Source: an uncultured Bacteroidales bacterium (lineage in GTDB: Bacteria; Bacteroidota; Bacteroidia; Bacteroidales; Bacteroidaceae). From it: DNA of 64,000 bases. The translations under genes and the position numbers were made by a program. Each line of letters begins with the position of its first letter. The first letter of the stretch is position 1. The notes under the pieces are model-generated. The model had not been told where the DNA came from, searched no databases, and saw nothing but the letters and a program-made list of their open reading frames with translations. The DNA is taken from NCBI GenBank assembly GCA_902799685.1, contig CADCBO010000012.1:1-64000 (forward strand), in the 5' to 3' direction. Below are positions 19,375 through 29,249 of this stretch, piece after piece.

Positions 19375-20433
19375 ATGAAAACAGGAATCAGCGCACTAAC
19401 ACTGACTGTACTCACTCTCCTTATGGCAGGGTGCAGGCAAGAGAACCAGATGAACCGTAATGAGATACCCACACCGGTATCGGTATCCGATATTACATAC
19501 GGTTCGGTAAGCAGAATCTTCACGACAAACAGCACGGCTGTGTCAAACGCCGAGGCTGAGCTGTCAACCGAGATGGCCGGAAAGTACCATCTTCAGAGAA
19601 ACCCCGCAACGGGTAAACCTTACAAACTGGGTGACAAGGTTCGTAAAGGCGCACTCATAGTACGCATAGAGGACAAGTCATATGAGAACGGCATTTCTAT
19701 CGAGACCAAGCGCCTGAACCTGGAGCTTGCCGAGCAGGAGCAGGTCAAGACCAAGTCACTCTATGAGAAGGGAGGCGCTACGCTGACCGAGGTCAAGAAC
19801 TCGGACATCAAGATCATGAATTCCCGTCTGGACTATGAGAATGCCCAGATGAATCTGGAGAAGATGAACATACGTGCTCCGTTTGACGGCGTGATAGTGA
19901 ATCTTCCGCATTTTTCGACCGAAGCTAAGGTCAACAGCGGTACATCGGTGGCTACAGTCATGGACTATAGTTCCATGCTGCTTGAGATAAACCTTCCGGA
20001 GAGTGCCATCAATGAGGTCAAGGTTGGCCAGAAGGCATACATAACCCATTATACCCTTCCGGGTGACACTATCATAGGCGAGGTTACCGAACTCTCTCCG
20101 GCCATCAGTGCCGAGACCCGTACGTTCAAGGGCAAGCTTGTCATAGACAACAAGGACCTGCTCATAAGGCCGGGTATGTTCGTCAAGGCAGACATCGTTA
20201 CCGAGAGTCACAGCTCAACTATAGTGATACCCAAGAATATTGTCCGCAACGAACGCAACAGACGTATCGTGTTTGTGGTTGACCAGGGTATAGCCAGGGC
20301 AAGACAGATCAGTCTGGGCCTTGAGGAGAAGAACAGCGTTGAGGTGCTGGGAGGTCTGGAAAAAGACGATCAGCTGATAGTACGTGGTTTTGAGACCTTG
20401 AGAGACGGTTCAAAGGTAAAGATCCAGAGATAA
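19375..20433 (+). CDS. RND/HlyD family periplasmic adaptor lipoprotein
   Basis: This 352-residue membrane fusion protein links an inner membrane pump to TolC. The lipoprotein signal ends LLMAGC with Cys20. A short barrel-sandwich region contains KLGDKVRKGALIVRIEDKSY, followed by a hairpin (AEQEQVKTKSLYEKGGATL) and the second lipoyl half MNIRAPFDGVIVNLPH. The beta-barrel and membrane-proximal domains follow, with LIRPGMFVKADIV. It sits between TolC and two RND genes. Only one adaptor is encoded for two pumps, so they may share it or form a mixed trimer. Confidence 0.93.
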   Translation: MKTGISALTLTVLTLLMAGCRQENQMNRNEIPTPVSVSDITYGSVSRIFTTNSTAVSNAEAELSTEMAGKYHLQRNPATGKPYKLGDKVRKGALIVRIEDKSYENGISIETKRLNLELAEQEQVKTKSLYEKGGATLTEVKNSDIKIMNSRLDYENAQMNLEKMNIRAPFDGVIVNLPHFSTEAKVNSGTSVATVMDYSSMLLEINLPESAINEVKVGQKAYITHYTLPGDTIIGEVTELSPAISAETRTFKGKLVIDNKDLLIRPGMFVKADIVTESHSSTIVIPKNIVRNERNRRIVFVVDQGIARARQISLGLEEKNSVEVLGGLEKDDQLIVRGFETLRDGSKVKIQR

Positions 20434-20445
20434 ACCCAAAAAAGG

Positions 20446-23400
20446 ATGAAAAGACTGGTTAGTTGGGCGGTCAGGAACCCGGTTACTGTCACAATGGCGG
20501 TGCTGGCAATCCTGCTGCTCGGAAAGATATCATACGACAGGCTGAGCGTGGAGCTGCTTCCAAGCATGAACAGCCCCCGCCTGTTTGTCGAGCTTGACGC
20601 AGGCGAGCGTCCGCCTGAAGAGATAGAGAAGCAGTTCATACGGAGTATGGAGTCGCAGATTGCCCGTCAGAGTGACGTGCGCAATGTCTCGTCGGTGGTA
20701 AAAGTGGGTACCGCCCGCATAACTGTGGAATATTCGTGGCGTAAGAATATGGACGAGGCGTTCCTGGATCTGGAGAAGGCCATGAGCAGCTTCAGTCAGG
20801 ACAGCCGTGTGACAGACCTCCGTATCTCGCAGAAGGATCCTACCACTTCGCCCATAATGATACTGGGTTTCTCCAATCCGGATATAACCGATATGGCCGA
20901 GCTTCGCAAGGTGGCCGACTCATACGTGTGCAATGAACTGATGAGGGTTGAGGGCGTGGCCGATGTGTCACTGGCAGGCGACGAGTTCACCAACCTGGTG
21001 ATAGAGGCTGACCCTTATAAGCTGCAGGCTTTCGGGATAACCGTAGATAACATATCGTCACGCATCCAGGAGAGCAACCAGAGGGTATCGGGCGGAAGGA
21101 TATCGGAACAGGGCTTCCAGTATCTTGTAACCGGCTCCAATACTCTTACCGATGAAACCGCATTCGGCAACATCATAGTGGGTTACCGTAATACGGAGGC
21201 TACACCCAGTCAGGTGGGCGAGTTCGGATCGGCCAGCATGGCACCTATATATCTGCGTGACGTGGCTACAATACACTTTGAGAACCGTGAGCCAGAGAAC
21301 ATTGTCCGTGTGAACGGCAACCGAAGCATCGGCATATCGGTGTTCAAGGAGATGGATTACAACACAGTCAAGGCAGTGGAGGGCATAAAGACCAGCCTTG
21401 CCAAGATACAGAAGTCATTGCCCGGATATGAATTCAGGATAATAAGTGACCAGGCCACCTTCATTAACAACTCCATAGGTGAGGTTAAGAACAGCGCCAT
21501 GCTTGGTATCCTGCTGGCGGTGATAGTATTGTTCGTGTTCCTGCGCAGGGTGGGGACAACCCTTATCGTGGCGGTTTCAATACCGGTTTCCATAATAGCC
21601 ACTTTCAACCTTATGTTCTTCAGCGGGTTGACAATAAACATACTGACGCTGGGCGGATTGGCGTTGGGTGCGGGTATGCTGGTGGATAATGCCATTGTGG
21701 TTATTGAGAGCATATTCAGAAATCAGGAACGAGGGCTTTCCGTGCGCGATGCCGCCATTACCGGTACATCCGAGGTGGGTGGCGCCGTATCGGCATCAAC
21801 CCTTACCACCATTGTGGTGTTCCTGCCTATAGTATATCTGCACGGAGCTACCGGCGAACTGTTCAAGGACGAGGCATGGACTGTGACTTTCTCTCTGCTC
21901 TCATCGCTTTTTGTGGCTATCCTTGTGATACCTACGCTGTATGAGCGTATTTTCTCGCGCAAGAAGGCGGTTCCTCTCAAGAACTTCAGTTCCGTGAACA
22001 TCAAGGGTTACGCCTCATTCCTTAAGAGGCTTGTAAACAGGCGCTGGTGGGTAATCCTATGCTCCGTTATCCTGGTGGCCGGCACAGTGTTCCTGCTGCC
22101 GTATGTAGGCACCGAATTCATGCCCAAGACCGAGGACAACACCATAAACGTCAAGGTCCGTATGGCCGAGGGTACCAATCTGGAGCGCACATCATCTACG
22201 CTTGAGAGCCTTGAGAACATGGTGTTTGACCTGACACAGGATCCGGAATGCGTCATATACACGCATGTGGGGCCAGGTGCTTCGGCACAGAATATGGACT
22301 TTGAAGGCGAGAACACCGCAACCATGAAGATACAGCTCTCCAAGGCGTCAGCTGTCACTCCCGATCATCTTACAGAGATACTTTCTGCCTATATAGACGG
22401 AGTGGAGGGTATGGAGCTTTCATTCACGCAGGATGACAACTCGCTGAATTCCATGATGGGTACAGAGGACGCTCCGCTTGTGGTGGAGGTCAAGGGTGAG
22501 GACCTGGACCTGCTGGCTGCCCTTACCGCTCAGGTCAAGTCATCGGTAGATTCCATTGACTGTCTGTATAACGTGGAGAGTTCACTGGCCGGCGGCGCAC
22601 CTGAGATTATAATAACGGTGGACCGTGCTCTTGCCGGTATGAACAACATAAACGTATCTACAATAATCACCCAGATACAGCAGCATCTGGCCGGACGTGA
22701 AGCCGGACAGATGGATTACAAGGGTGATATGAGGGATATATCCATCAAGGTTCCGGGGGTGTCACTGGCGGACCTTAACAGCATGGTAATAACATCGGGC
22801 CAGAAGGATTACCGCCTTATAGAACTGGCTCAGATAAGCGAGAGTACCGCACCTAAGGAGATATACCGTCTTAACCAGAACCGCGTGACACGTGTCACTG
22901 CCGATATAGATGAGTCTGTATCGCTGGATAAGGCTGCACAGAGGGTTAGGGATGCAGTTTCAGGTATTGAACTGCCGCAGAACTACTCCATAACCGTGAC
23001 CGGTGAAGAAGAGCGCCGCGCAGAATCCATGAACAGCCTGCTGCTGGCTTTGCTGCTGTCAATAGTGCTGGTTTATATGGTCATGGCATCGCAGTTTGAA
23101 TCACTTCTGCACCCGTTCACCATACTGCTTACCATTCCATTGGCTTTGGTGGGTGCCGTATTGCTGTTCCTGATAACAGGCATTACGGTTAATATAATGG
23201 GTATCATAGGTATGGTAATGCTGGCCGGTATTGCGGTGAACAACTCAATCATATTGGTGGACCGTATAGGACAGCTCAAGGATTCCGGCCTTAGCCTTAC
23301 CGATGCCATTGCCGAGGCAGGACAGCAGCGTATCCGACCCATTTTGATGACCAGTCTTACCACAATCCTGGCACTTGTGCCTATGGCATTGGGATTAGGC

Positions 23401-23538
23401 GAGGGTTCATCGCTTAGTTCTCCCATGGCTATTGCCGTGATAGGCGGTCTGGTTACATCGACCCTGTTGAGCCTTGTGGTGATACCGTGCGTGTATTATG
23501 TGTTTGAGAGCGCCAAAATAAGAATTACGGGAAAATAA
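20446..23538 (+). CDS. Efflux RND transporter permease subunit
   Basis: This 1030-residue protein has the standard AcrB/CusA layout: TM1, a large porter loop, TM2-7, a second loop and TM8-12. In TM4, GAGMLVDNAIVVIES keeps one of the two AcrB aspartates, with Asn in the second position. In TM10 the AcrB lysine is replaced (AGIAVNNSIILVD), as in many RND proteins outside the HAE1 group. The charge relay must therefore differ from that of AcrB. It is 12 bases after the adaptor gene and 7 bases before the second, fused RND gene. Confidence 0.93.
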   Translation: MKRLVSWAVRNPVTVTMAVLAILLLGKISYDRLSVELLPSMNSPRLFVELDAGERPPEEIEKQFIRSMESQIARQSDVRNVSSVVKVGTARITVEYSWRKNMDEAFLDLEKAMSSFSQDSRVTDLRISQKDPTTSPIMILGFSNPDITDMAELRKVADSYVCNELMRVEGVADVSLAGDEFTNLVIEADPYKLQAFGITVDNISSRIQESNQRVSGGRISEQGFQYLVTGSNTLTDETAFGNIIVGYRNTEATPSQVGEFGSASMAPIYLRDVATIHFENREPENIVRVNGNRSIGISVFKEMDYNTVKAVEGIKTSLAKIQKSLPGYEFRIISDQATFINNSIGEVKNSAMLGILLAVIVLFVFLRRVGTTLIVAVSIPVSIIATFNLMFFSGLTINILTLGGLALGAGMLVDNAIVVIESIFRNQERGLSVRDAAITGTSEVGGAVSASTLTTIVVFLPIVYLHGATGELFKDEAWTVTFSLLSSLFVAILVIPTLYERIFSRKKAVPLKNFSSVNIKGYASFLKRLVNRRWWVILCSVILVAGTVFLLPYVGTEFMPKTEDNTINVKVRMAEGTNLERTSSTLESLENMVFDLTQDPECVIYTHVGPGASAQNMDFEGENTATMKIQLSKASAVTPDHLTEILSAYIDGVEGMELSFTQDDNSLNSMMGTEDAPLVVEVKGEDLDLLAALTAQVKSSVDSIDCLYNVESSLAGGAPEIIITVDRALAGMNNINVSTIITQIQQHLAGREAGQMDYKGDMRDISIKVPGVSLADLNSMVITSGQKDYRLIELAQISESTAPKEIYRLNQNRVTRVTADIDESVSLDKAAQRVRDAVSGIELPQNYSITVTGEEERRAESMNSLLLALLLSIVLVYMVMASQFESLLHPFTILLTIPLALVGAVLLFLITGITVNIMGIIGMVMLAGIAVNNSIILVDRIGQLKDSGLSLTDAIAEAGQQRIRPILMTSLTTILALVPMALGLGEGSSLSSPMAIAVIGGLVTSTLLSLVVIPCVYYVFESAKIRITGK

Positions 23539-23545
23539 AGATAAG

Positions 23546-26500
23546 ATGAAGTCATTTATTGACCGTAGGGTAACTATCTGCATGCTTCTGGTGGCAATGA
23601 CGCTGCTGGGCTATTTCTCGTACAAGCAGTTGCCGGTTGAGTTGCTGCCCAATACGGAACTGCCCCAGCTCTATATAAACGCGTCGTCCCGAAGTGACCT
23701 TACTCCGTCCTACATGGAGCAGCAGGTGGTGATACCGTTGGAGGGAGCCATAAGCGCCGTAGGTGGTGTGGAGAATATGGAATCGACCGTGTCGGGCCGA
23801 CAGGGCTCCATAAGGGTAGATTTCAAGCGTGGCACCAATATCAAGATGACTACGGTGAAGCTGCAGGAGAAAATCAGTTCCATAAGGTCTGATTTTCCGT
23901 CCGATGTCTCGGTAAACGTCCAACAGGCTAATGTGAACGGCATAAGCAACCAGTTCATGTCATTGCAGGTTCGCGGATCGGGCGGCGTTGACCGCCTTAG
24001 GGCCATCGTGGATAAGGATGTGGTGCCGCGGCTGGAGAGCATAGACGGCATAGCGGGTGTTACTGTATATGGAGGCCGTGTCAAGTCTATCGAGATACGA
24101 TCCAACCCGGAGGCCATGCAGGCATTGCACATATCCAACTCGCAGATAAGCCAGGCGCTTAACCAGTATAACCAAGAGCGTACTTTCCTGGGTTACATAA
24201 ACGAGCCTGACCGAAAGTACTACGTGCAGCTTGATGCCAATTATGATGATGTGTCGCAGGTGGAGAACCTGGTGGTGGCACAGGGACCTGTATATCTTAA
24301 GAACGTGGCCACAGTGTTCTTTGACTATAAGGAAGAGACAACCATAAGCCGTGTCAACGGCATGGATGCCATATCCGTATCTCTTGTGAACGGAGCAGGC
24401 GAGAACCTTCTCAACCTGTCCCAGAGGACACTCAAGCGTATAGACGAGGTGAACCGTGAGGTTGCCTCACAGGACCTTCAGCTTGTGGTGCAGTCCAATT
24501 CGGCCGACCAGATAAGCAACAACATATCACAGATAGTGAGACTGGCTCTTATAGGCGGTATCCTGGCCATTCTGGTACTGTGGTTCTTCCTGCGTAACCT
24601 GAGCCTTGTGTTCTTCATTGCTCTGTCTATACCTGTGTCAATATTATCGGCTTTCAACGTATTCTACGCCGCGGATATCTCCATAAACACGCTTACGCTC
24701 ATAGGTATGGCGTTGGCCATAGGCATGCTGCTGGACAGCAGTATTGTGGTGCTTGAGAACATATACCGTCTGGCCTCGATGGGCATGCCGCCGCGATTGG
24801 CGGCCCTGCAGGGCGTAAAGGAGGTGCGCAAGGCCCTTATAGCATCAACGCTTACCACCATAACGGTGTTCCTGCCGTTCGTGTTCTCGGATGAGCCTAT
24901 GATAAAGCTTCTGGGCCGGAACATAGGTTTCTCAATCATATCCACGCTGGTATTCTCACTTCTGGTAGCTGTCACGTTCATACCTATGGCTACTGCTGCC
25001 ATGATGGAGCGTGGAGGCGGTGCCAACAGTGTCTTCTTCAAGAAGATGTCCATCCATGACCGTCCGCTGCAGATGTACTCCACGCTGCTTAAGACCGCCT
25101 TGCGAAAGCCGGGACCGACAGTGGGTACGGCGGTGGCAGTGTTGGTCATAGCATTCATATTCGCATTGTCACGCAATACAGGCCAGAACCGGCAGGTGGA
25201 CAGTGACAGGGTAAATGTGAATATCACGATGCCAACCGGCAGCACTATCGAAGACACTGACGAGGCTACAGCCACTCTTGAGGGTCGTCTGGACAGCCTT
25301 ATCTATAAGAAGGATGTCATAAGCCGTATTCAGGAAGAGCAGGCATCAATAACTGTCACACTCCAGGAGGGTTATAACAAGAAAGGCGGTGTGACCATAA
25401 GCCAGCTTGTAGAACAGCTTAGCGATGAGCTTGCCTTAGAGAATGACATTGACGTGCGTGTTACCCCCGGTTACGCCCGAGGTAACCAGAGCGCATCGGG
25501 CCTGAGTTCACTTACACGGTTCATGAGCGTTCTGGGTGTGGGTGACAACACGGAGAGGATAGTGGTGAAGGGATCGGATACCGAGACCATGCGTATAGTT
25601 TCCAACAACCTCAGATACTATCTGGAGCAGCTGGAGTTTGTGCGTGACGTGAGGGTTGACAATCCCGGAGGCCGCCGTGAGGTGCAGCTTACCTTTGACC
25701 CTGTGGCATTGGCATCTTATAACATCACAAACCAGGCCATAACATCGGCCCTGAATTCACTGAACCGGTCCACCAGTACCGGAGCCAGCTTCAAGGTGGG
25801 AACCGATGAGTATGACATAGTGATAATGGATGACCTCACCGAGGAAGAGGAGGAAATGAGGGCCTGGGAGAAGACTCTGGATGACCTGCGTCGTGTAGTA
25901 GTGACCGATGCAAACGGCGGCACCCATGAACTGCAGCAGATAGCCAACATCCGTCTTAGCCGCGGCCCGTCCGAGGTGCGTCGCGTAAACCGTGACCGTC
26001 GCGTTAACGTTACTTACGCCATATCACAGAGTGAGGACCTTCCTAAGGATGTGCTTGATGACTATCATGACCAGATCGATGATATCATTGCCAATTACAA
26101 CCTGCCGTCGGGACTGGCTCTTGAGGTACAGCGCGGCGATGACTCCACCAGTGAGTTCAAGTTCCTGATACTGGCTGCCATCATATTGATATTCATGATA
26201 TTGGCATCATCGTTCGAGTCGCTTACCACGCCTTTGGTGCTGCTGTTCTCCATACCGCTGGCTGCAATAGGCTCATTGCTGGCTCTGCTGCTGTCGGGAA
26301 ACAGTCTGATGAACGCCAATACCCTGACCGGATTCCTGATCCTGCTTGGTGTGGTGGTCAACAACGGTATCATACTGATAGACTACTCAACTACATTGCG
26401 TCGCAGGGGCTACGGCCGCATGCGTGCAATCATGACAAGCGGATACTCCAGGCTAAGACCTATCTTCATAACCACCATCACCACCATTGTCACGCTTATC

Positions 26501-28243
26501 CCCATGGCTATGGGTGACAATGAGTATGCCGGTGCCATAGGTGCGCCGTTTGCATTGACGGTCATTGGCGGTCTGGCCTTCTCGGCCGTACTTACACTGC
26601 TGCTCATTCCCACGCTCTACATATCGTTCGAGAACATGAGGGCATGGTATAAGGGCCTGGGCCGCTACACCCATGTACTGCATGCAATACTGTTCGGTGT
26701 GGGCCTGCTGGTTATATTCACCACCGTGAGCGGAATATTCAAGATACTTCTCTACATAATAGTACTGTGTCTTGCCGTTCCCGGAGTGACATATTTCATA
26801 AAGAGTTCGGTAAGGATTGCCCGCAAGGATATTGTCAAGCCCGATGAGCCTATTGTGATAGAGGTGCGTAACCTGGTCAAGGTATATGACTGGTACAGCC
26901 TGTTCCTGCGTCAGTGGCGCAGCGGACTCAACATACGCCGCCGTCTTGGGCTGGCACGCAGTTTCCGTCACGCTAAGGATTTTGTAAGCCTCTTATGGCA
27001 GGTAGTGGTTTTCGGATACACGGGTTATCTGGCAGGATGGTATTTTGAGAAGGAGTTCTGGATACTGCTTACTACCATCATCACGCTGGCAGGAATAAAC
27101 CATATCATCAAGGCCATACTTGAATATGTCACATACAAATCCAAGCATGGCGCGCGCATTGCGGCAATACTTAAGAAGATCCTGTATTGGGCACTGCCCG
27201 CTTGCGCCTTGCTGTTCCTGAACACCCGGATTGAGAGCAAGGGATTCATGGTGTTCATTGCCGTAGTCTGGGTGCTGGGTCTCTTTATCCGCAAGACATC
27301 GGACTACCTCTATGACAACAACATAAACGTGGAACGTCTGGATGGTGAAACGGCCAAGCTTAGACGCGCATGGTTCCTGTTTGTGAAGAGCATTCCTATC
27401 ATAGGCAAGCGCAAGAAACCCTTCAAGGCTTTGCGCGGCGTATCGTTCGAGATTCACAGCGGAATGTTCGGTCTGCTGGGTCCCAACGGAGCCGGTAAAT
27501 CCACGTTCATGCGCATTGTGACCGGTATCCTGCGCCAGAGCTACGGAACGGTGTTCATCAACGGCATGGATACCCTCAAGTACAGGGAGGAGCTGCAGAG
27601 CCTTATAGGATTCCTGCCTCAGGAGTTCGGCATGTACGAGTCCATGAGCGCATGGGATTTCCTTAATTATCAGGCAATCCTTAAGGGTATTACCGATGAG
27701 AAGGTGCGTAATGAGAGACTGGAGTACGTGCTTACATCGGTACACATGTATGAGCAGCGCAACTCTGAGATAGGATCGTTCTCGGGCGGTATGAAGCAGC
27801 GTATAGGCATCGCGCTTATACTGCTTAACCTGCCGCGCATACTTGTGGTCGATGAGCCTACCGCAGGCCTTGACCCAAGGGAGCGTATCCGTTTCCGCAA
27901 CCTGCTGGTAGAGTTGAGCCGTGACCGTATCGTGATATTCTCAACCCATATCATTGAGGATATAGCCAGTTCATGTAACCAGGTAGTGGTGATAGAGAGG
28001 GGCTCGCTCAAGTATTTTGGAGAGCCTAACGATATGGTTAACCTGGCCAAGGACAAGGTATGGCTGTTTGACATAGAGGCATCACGTCTGGGTGAACTTG
28101 ACGAGAAGCTCATTGCCAACCATATCCAGGACGGCGACAAGATAAAGGTGCGTTACATATCGCCCGTATGTCCGTGGCCGGGTGCCGAGCAGGCCGAGCC
28201 TAATCTTGAGGATGCATACCTGTGCCTATTGAAAAACCTTTAA
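23546..28243 (+). CDS. RND permease fused to a membrane-inserted ABC ATPase domain
   Basis: One uninterrupted frame of 1565 residues holds two transport machines. Residues 1 to about 1040 are a full RND permease (TM4 GMLLDSSIVVLEN, TM10 LGVVVNNGIILID). Two more predicted membrane helices follow (about 1044-1088). Then PIVIEVRNLVKVYD (1102-1115) looks like the first strand of an ABC ATPase. It is interrupted by about 175 residues with four predicted helices (near 1147, 1171, 1211 and 1234). The domain resumes at KALRGVSFEI (1294). Walker A GPNGAGKS is at 1312-1319, the signature FSGGMKQR starts at 1412, and the Walker B LVVDEPTAGLDP contains Asp1436. Even helix counts keep the ABC parts in the cytoplasm. 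The next gene encodes a matching permease. The function is inferred to be envelope export. Confidence 0.9.
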   Translation: MKSFIDRRVTICMLLVAMTLLGYFSYKQLPVELLPNTELPQLYINASSRSDLTPSYMEQQVVIPLEGAISAVGGVENMESTVSGRQGSIRVDFKRGTNIKMTTVKLQEKISSIRSDFPSDVSVNVQQANVNGISNQFMSLQVRGSGGVDRLRAIVDKDVVPRLESIDGIAGVTVYGGRVKSIEIRSNPEAMQALHISNSQISQALNQYNQERTFLGYINEPDRKYYVQLDANYDDVSQVENLVVAQGPVYLKNVATVFFDYKEETTISRVNGMDAISVSLVNGAGENLLNLSQRTLKRIDEVNREVASQDLQLVVQSNSADQISNNISQIVRLALIGGILAILVLWFFLRNLSLVFFIALSIPVSILSAFNVFYAADISINTLTLIGMALAIGMLLDSSIVVLENIYRLASMGMPPRLAALQGVKEVRKALIASTLTTITVFLPFVFSDEPMIKLLGRNIGFSIISTLVFSLLVAVTFIPMATAAMMERGGGANSVFFKKMSIHDRPLQMYSTLLKTALRKPGPTVGTAVAVLVIAFIFALSRNTGQNRQVDSDRVNVNITMPTGSTIEDTDEATATLEGRLDSLIYKKDVISRIQEEQASITVTLQEGYNKKGGVTISQLVEQLSDELALENDIDVRVTPGYARGNQSASGLSSLTRFMSVLGVGDNTERIVVKGSDTETMRIVSNNLRYYLEQLEFVRDVRVDNPGGRREVQLTFDPVALASYNITNQAITSALNSLNRSTSTGASFKVGTDEYDIVIMDDLTEEEEEMRAWEKTLDDLRRVVVTDANGGTHELQQIANIRLSRGPSEVRRVNRDRRVNVTYAISQSEDLPKDVLDDYHDQIDDIIANYNLPSGLALEVQRGDDSTSEFKFLILAAIILIFMILASSFESLTTPLVLLFSIPLAAIGSLLALLLSGNSLMNANTLTGFLILLGVVVNNGIILIDYSTTLRRRGYGRMRAIMTSGYSRLRPIFITTITTIVTLIPMAMGDNEYAGAIGAPFALTVIGGLAFSAVLTLLLIPTLYISFENMRAWYKGLGRYTHVLHAILFGVGLLVIFTTVSGIFKILLYIIVLCLAVPGVTYFIKSSVRIARKDIVKPDEPIVIEVRNLVKVYDWYSLFLRQWRSGLNIRRRLGLARSFRHAKDFVSLLWQVVVFGYTGYLAGWYFEKEFWILLTTIITLAGINHIIKAILEYVTYKSKHGARIAAILKKILYWALPACALLFLNTRIESKGFMVFIAVVWVLGLFIRKTSDYLYDNNINVERLDGETAKLRRAWFLFVKSIPIIGKRKKPFKALRGVSFEIHSGMFGLLGPNGAGKSTFMRIVTGILRQSYGTVFINGMDTLKYREELQSLIGFLPQEFGMYESMSAWDFLNYQAILKGITDEKVRNERLEYVLTSVHMYEQRNSEIGSFSGGMKQRIGIALILLNLPRILVVDEPTAGLDPRERIRFRNLLVELSRDRIVIFSTHIIEDIASSCNQVVVIERGSLKYFGEPNDMVNLAKDKVWLFDIEASRLGELDEKLIANHIQDGDKIKVRYISPVCPWPGAEQAEPNLEDAYLCLLKNL

Positions 28244-28256
28244 AAGAAGTTGAACT

Positions 28257-28973
28257 ATGTCAGTATTACAGACTACAAAATCTTTCGGCAAGTTGTGTAT
28301 GTACAACATGAGGATAATCTTTGCCGGCAAGTTCATCTGGTTCCTGCTGGTAGGACTGGCCCTGTTCTTCTTCCTTATGTTCAGTGCTGCGGCAAGAGGA
28401 ACGGAGTTGAGTCATGGAATGGTCTATAGCCAGCTTATCATACCCGGATTGCTGCTGGTGTTCTATCCGTCATGTTTCGGCATCCAGAATGACGCCGACC
28501 ACCGCATACTGGAGCTCCTTTTCGGCATACCCAACTACATGTACAAGGTATGGCTGTTCCGCCTGGTCATGATTTACGTTGAGGTGTATCTTATACTTGT
28601 GGTCTATGCCTTCCTGGCCAGGATACTGCTCTATCCTGTTCAGCCGTTCAGTATGGCGGCACAGCTCATGATTCCGGTCATCCTGTTCGGTAACCTGGCG
28701 TTCCTGTACTCCACGCTCATACGCAACGGAAACGCCGCTGCCGTACTCTCCGTTCTCACAGTGATACTGGCGCTGATACTGGGTAATGTTCAGTTGGTGG
28801 AGAACAAGGTCTGGGATGTGACCATAAACCCCTATGAGGAGCCCGAGAACATCAACGCAGCCATCTGGAGCGTGATTCTGCTCAAGAACCGCATCATGAT
28901 GGTTGTGGCAGCCATCATATTCCTGATGTCGGGTTTGCTGGGACTTCAGAACCGCGGCAAGTTCTTGAATTGA
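28257..28973 (+). CDS. ABC-2 type permease-like membrane protein
   Basis: This 238-residue protein has about six hydrophobic helices (starting FIWFLLVGLALFFFLMF) and no soluble domain. The size and the helix pattern fit the short ABC-2 permeases, although no sharp motif exists. It is 13 bases after the RND-ABC fusion, whose ATPase otherwise lacks a dedicated permease, so it is the likely partner. It is the last gene of the export operon; its stop is one base before the palindromic element at 28975. Confidence 0.78.
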   Translation: MSVLQTTKSFGKLCMYNMRIIFAGKFIWFLLVGLALFFFLMFSAAARGTELSHGMVYSQLIIPGLLLVFYPSCFGIQNDADHRILELLFGIPNYMYKVWLFRLVMIYVEVYLILVVYAFLARILLYPVQPFSMAAQLMIPVILFGNLAFLYSTLIRNGNAAAVLSVLTVILALILGNVQLVENKVWDVTINPYEEPENINAAIWSVILLKNRIMMVVAAIIFLMSGLLGLQNRGKFLN

Positions 28974-28974
28974 G

Positions 28975-29240
28975 CAATTGGGGTCAGACCCCTTTTGCAC
29001 ATTTTTTATGGGGAACTTATTGGGGTATCAGTATCTGAAACTACGCGCTTCGCGCTATCCCTCCCATCCTTAATAAGACGCTCTGAAAGGCATGAGTAAA
29101 CTCCTACCTTCCAGAGCATCTTCTTAAGCACGGGCCCCTCCCTCTAACACGCCGAGGGTGGCGATGGTTTCCGATACCGATACCCCAAAAAGTTCCGTGC
29201 ACCCATGAAAAAGTGTGCAAAAGGGGGCTGTTCCCAATTG
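28975..29240. mobile_element. REP/MITE-like palindromic element filling a convergent intergenic gap
   Basis: The 266-bp segment starts and ends with CAATTG. Its ends are imperfect inverted repeats of about 55 bases: the left arm has GGGGTCAGACCCC, then CCTTTTGCACA and TTGGGGTATC, and the complement of the right arm has the same blocks in the same order. The centre holds a second inverted pair of about 22 bases (CTTAATAAGACGCTCTG against CTTAAGAAGATGCTCTG). The whole piece can fold into one long hairpin on either strand. It has no reading frame of note. GGGGTCAGACCCC-like palindromes are known from REP elements moved by IS200-like (RAYT) transposases; applying that here is inference. It may also act as a bidirectional terminator. 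Confidence 0.6.
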
Positions 29241-29249
29241 CACCGATAC

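Noticed and set aside
26993-27745. 250-codon minus-strand frame inside the RND-ABC gene
   Set aside because: It lies wholly opposite intact ABC motifs and shows no domain of its own.
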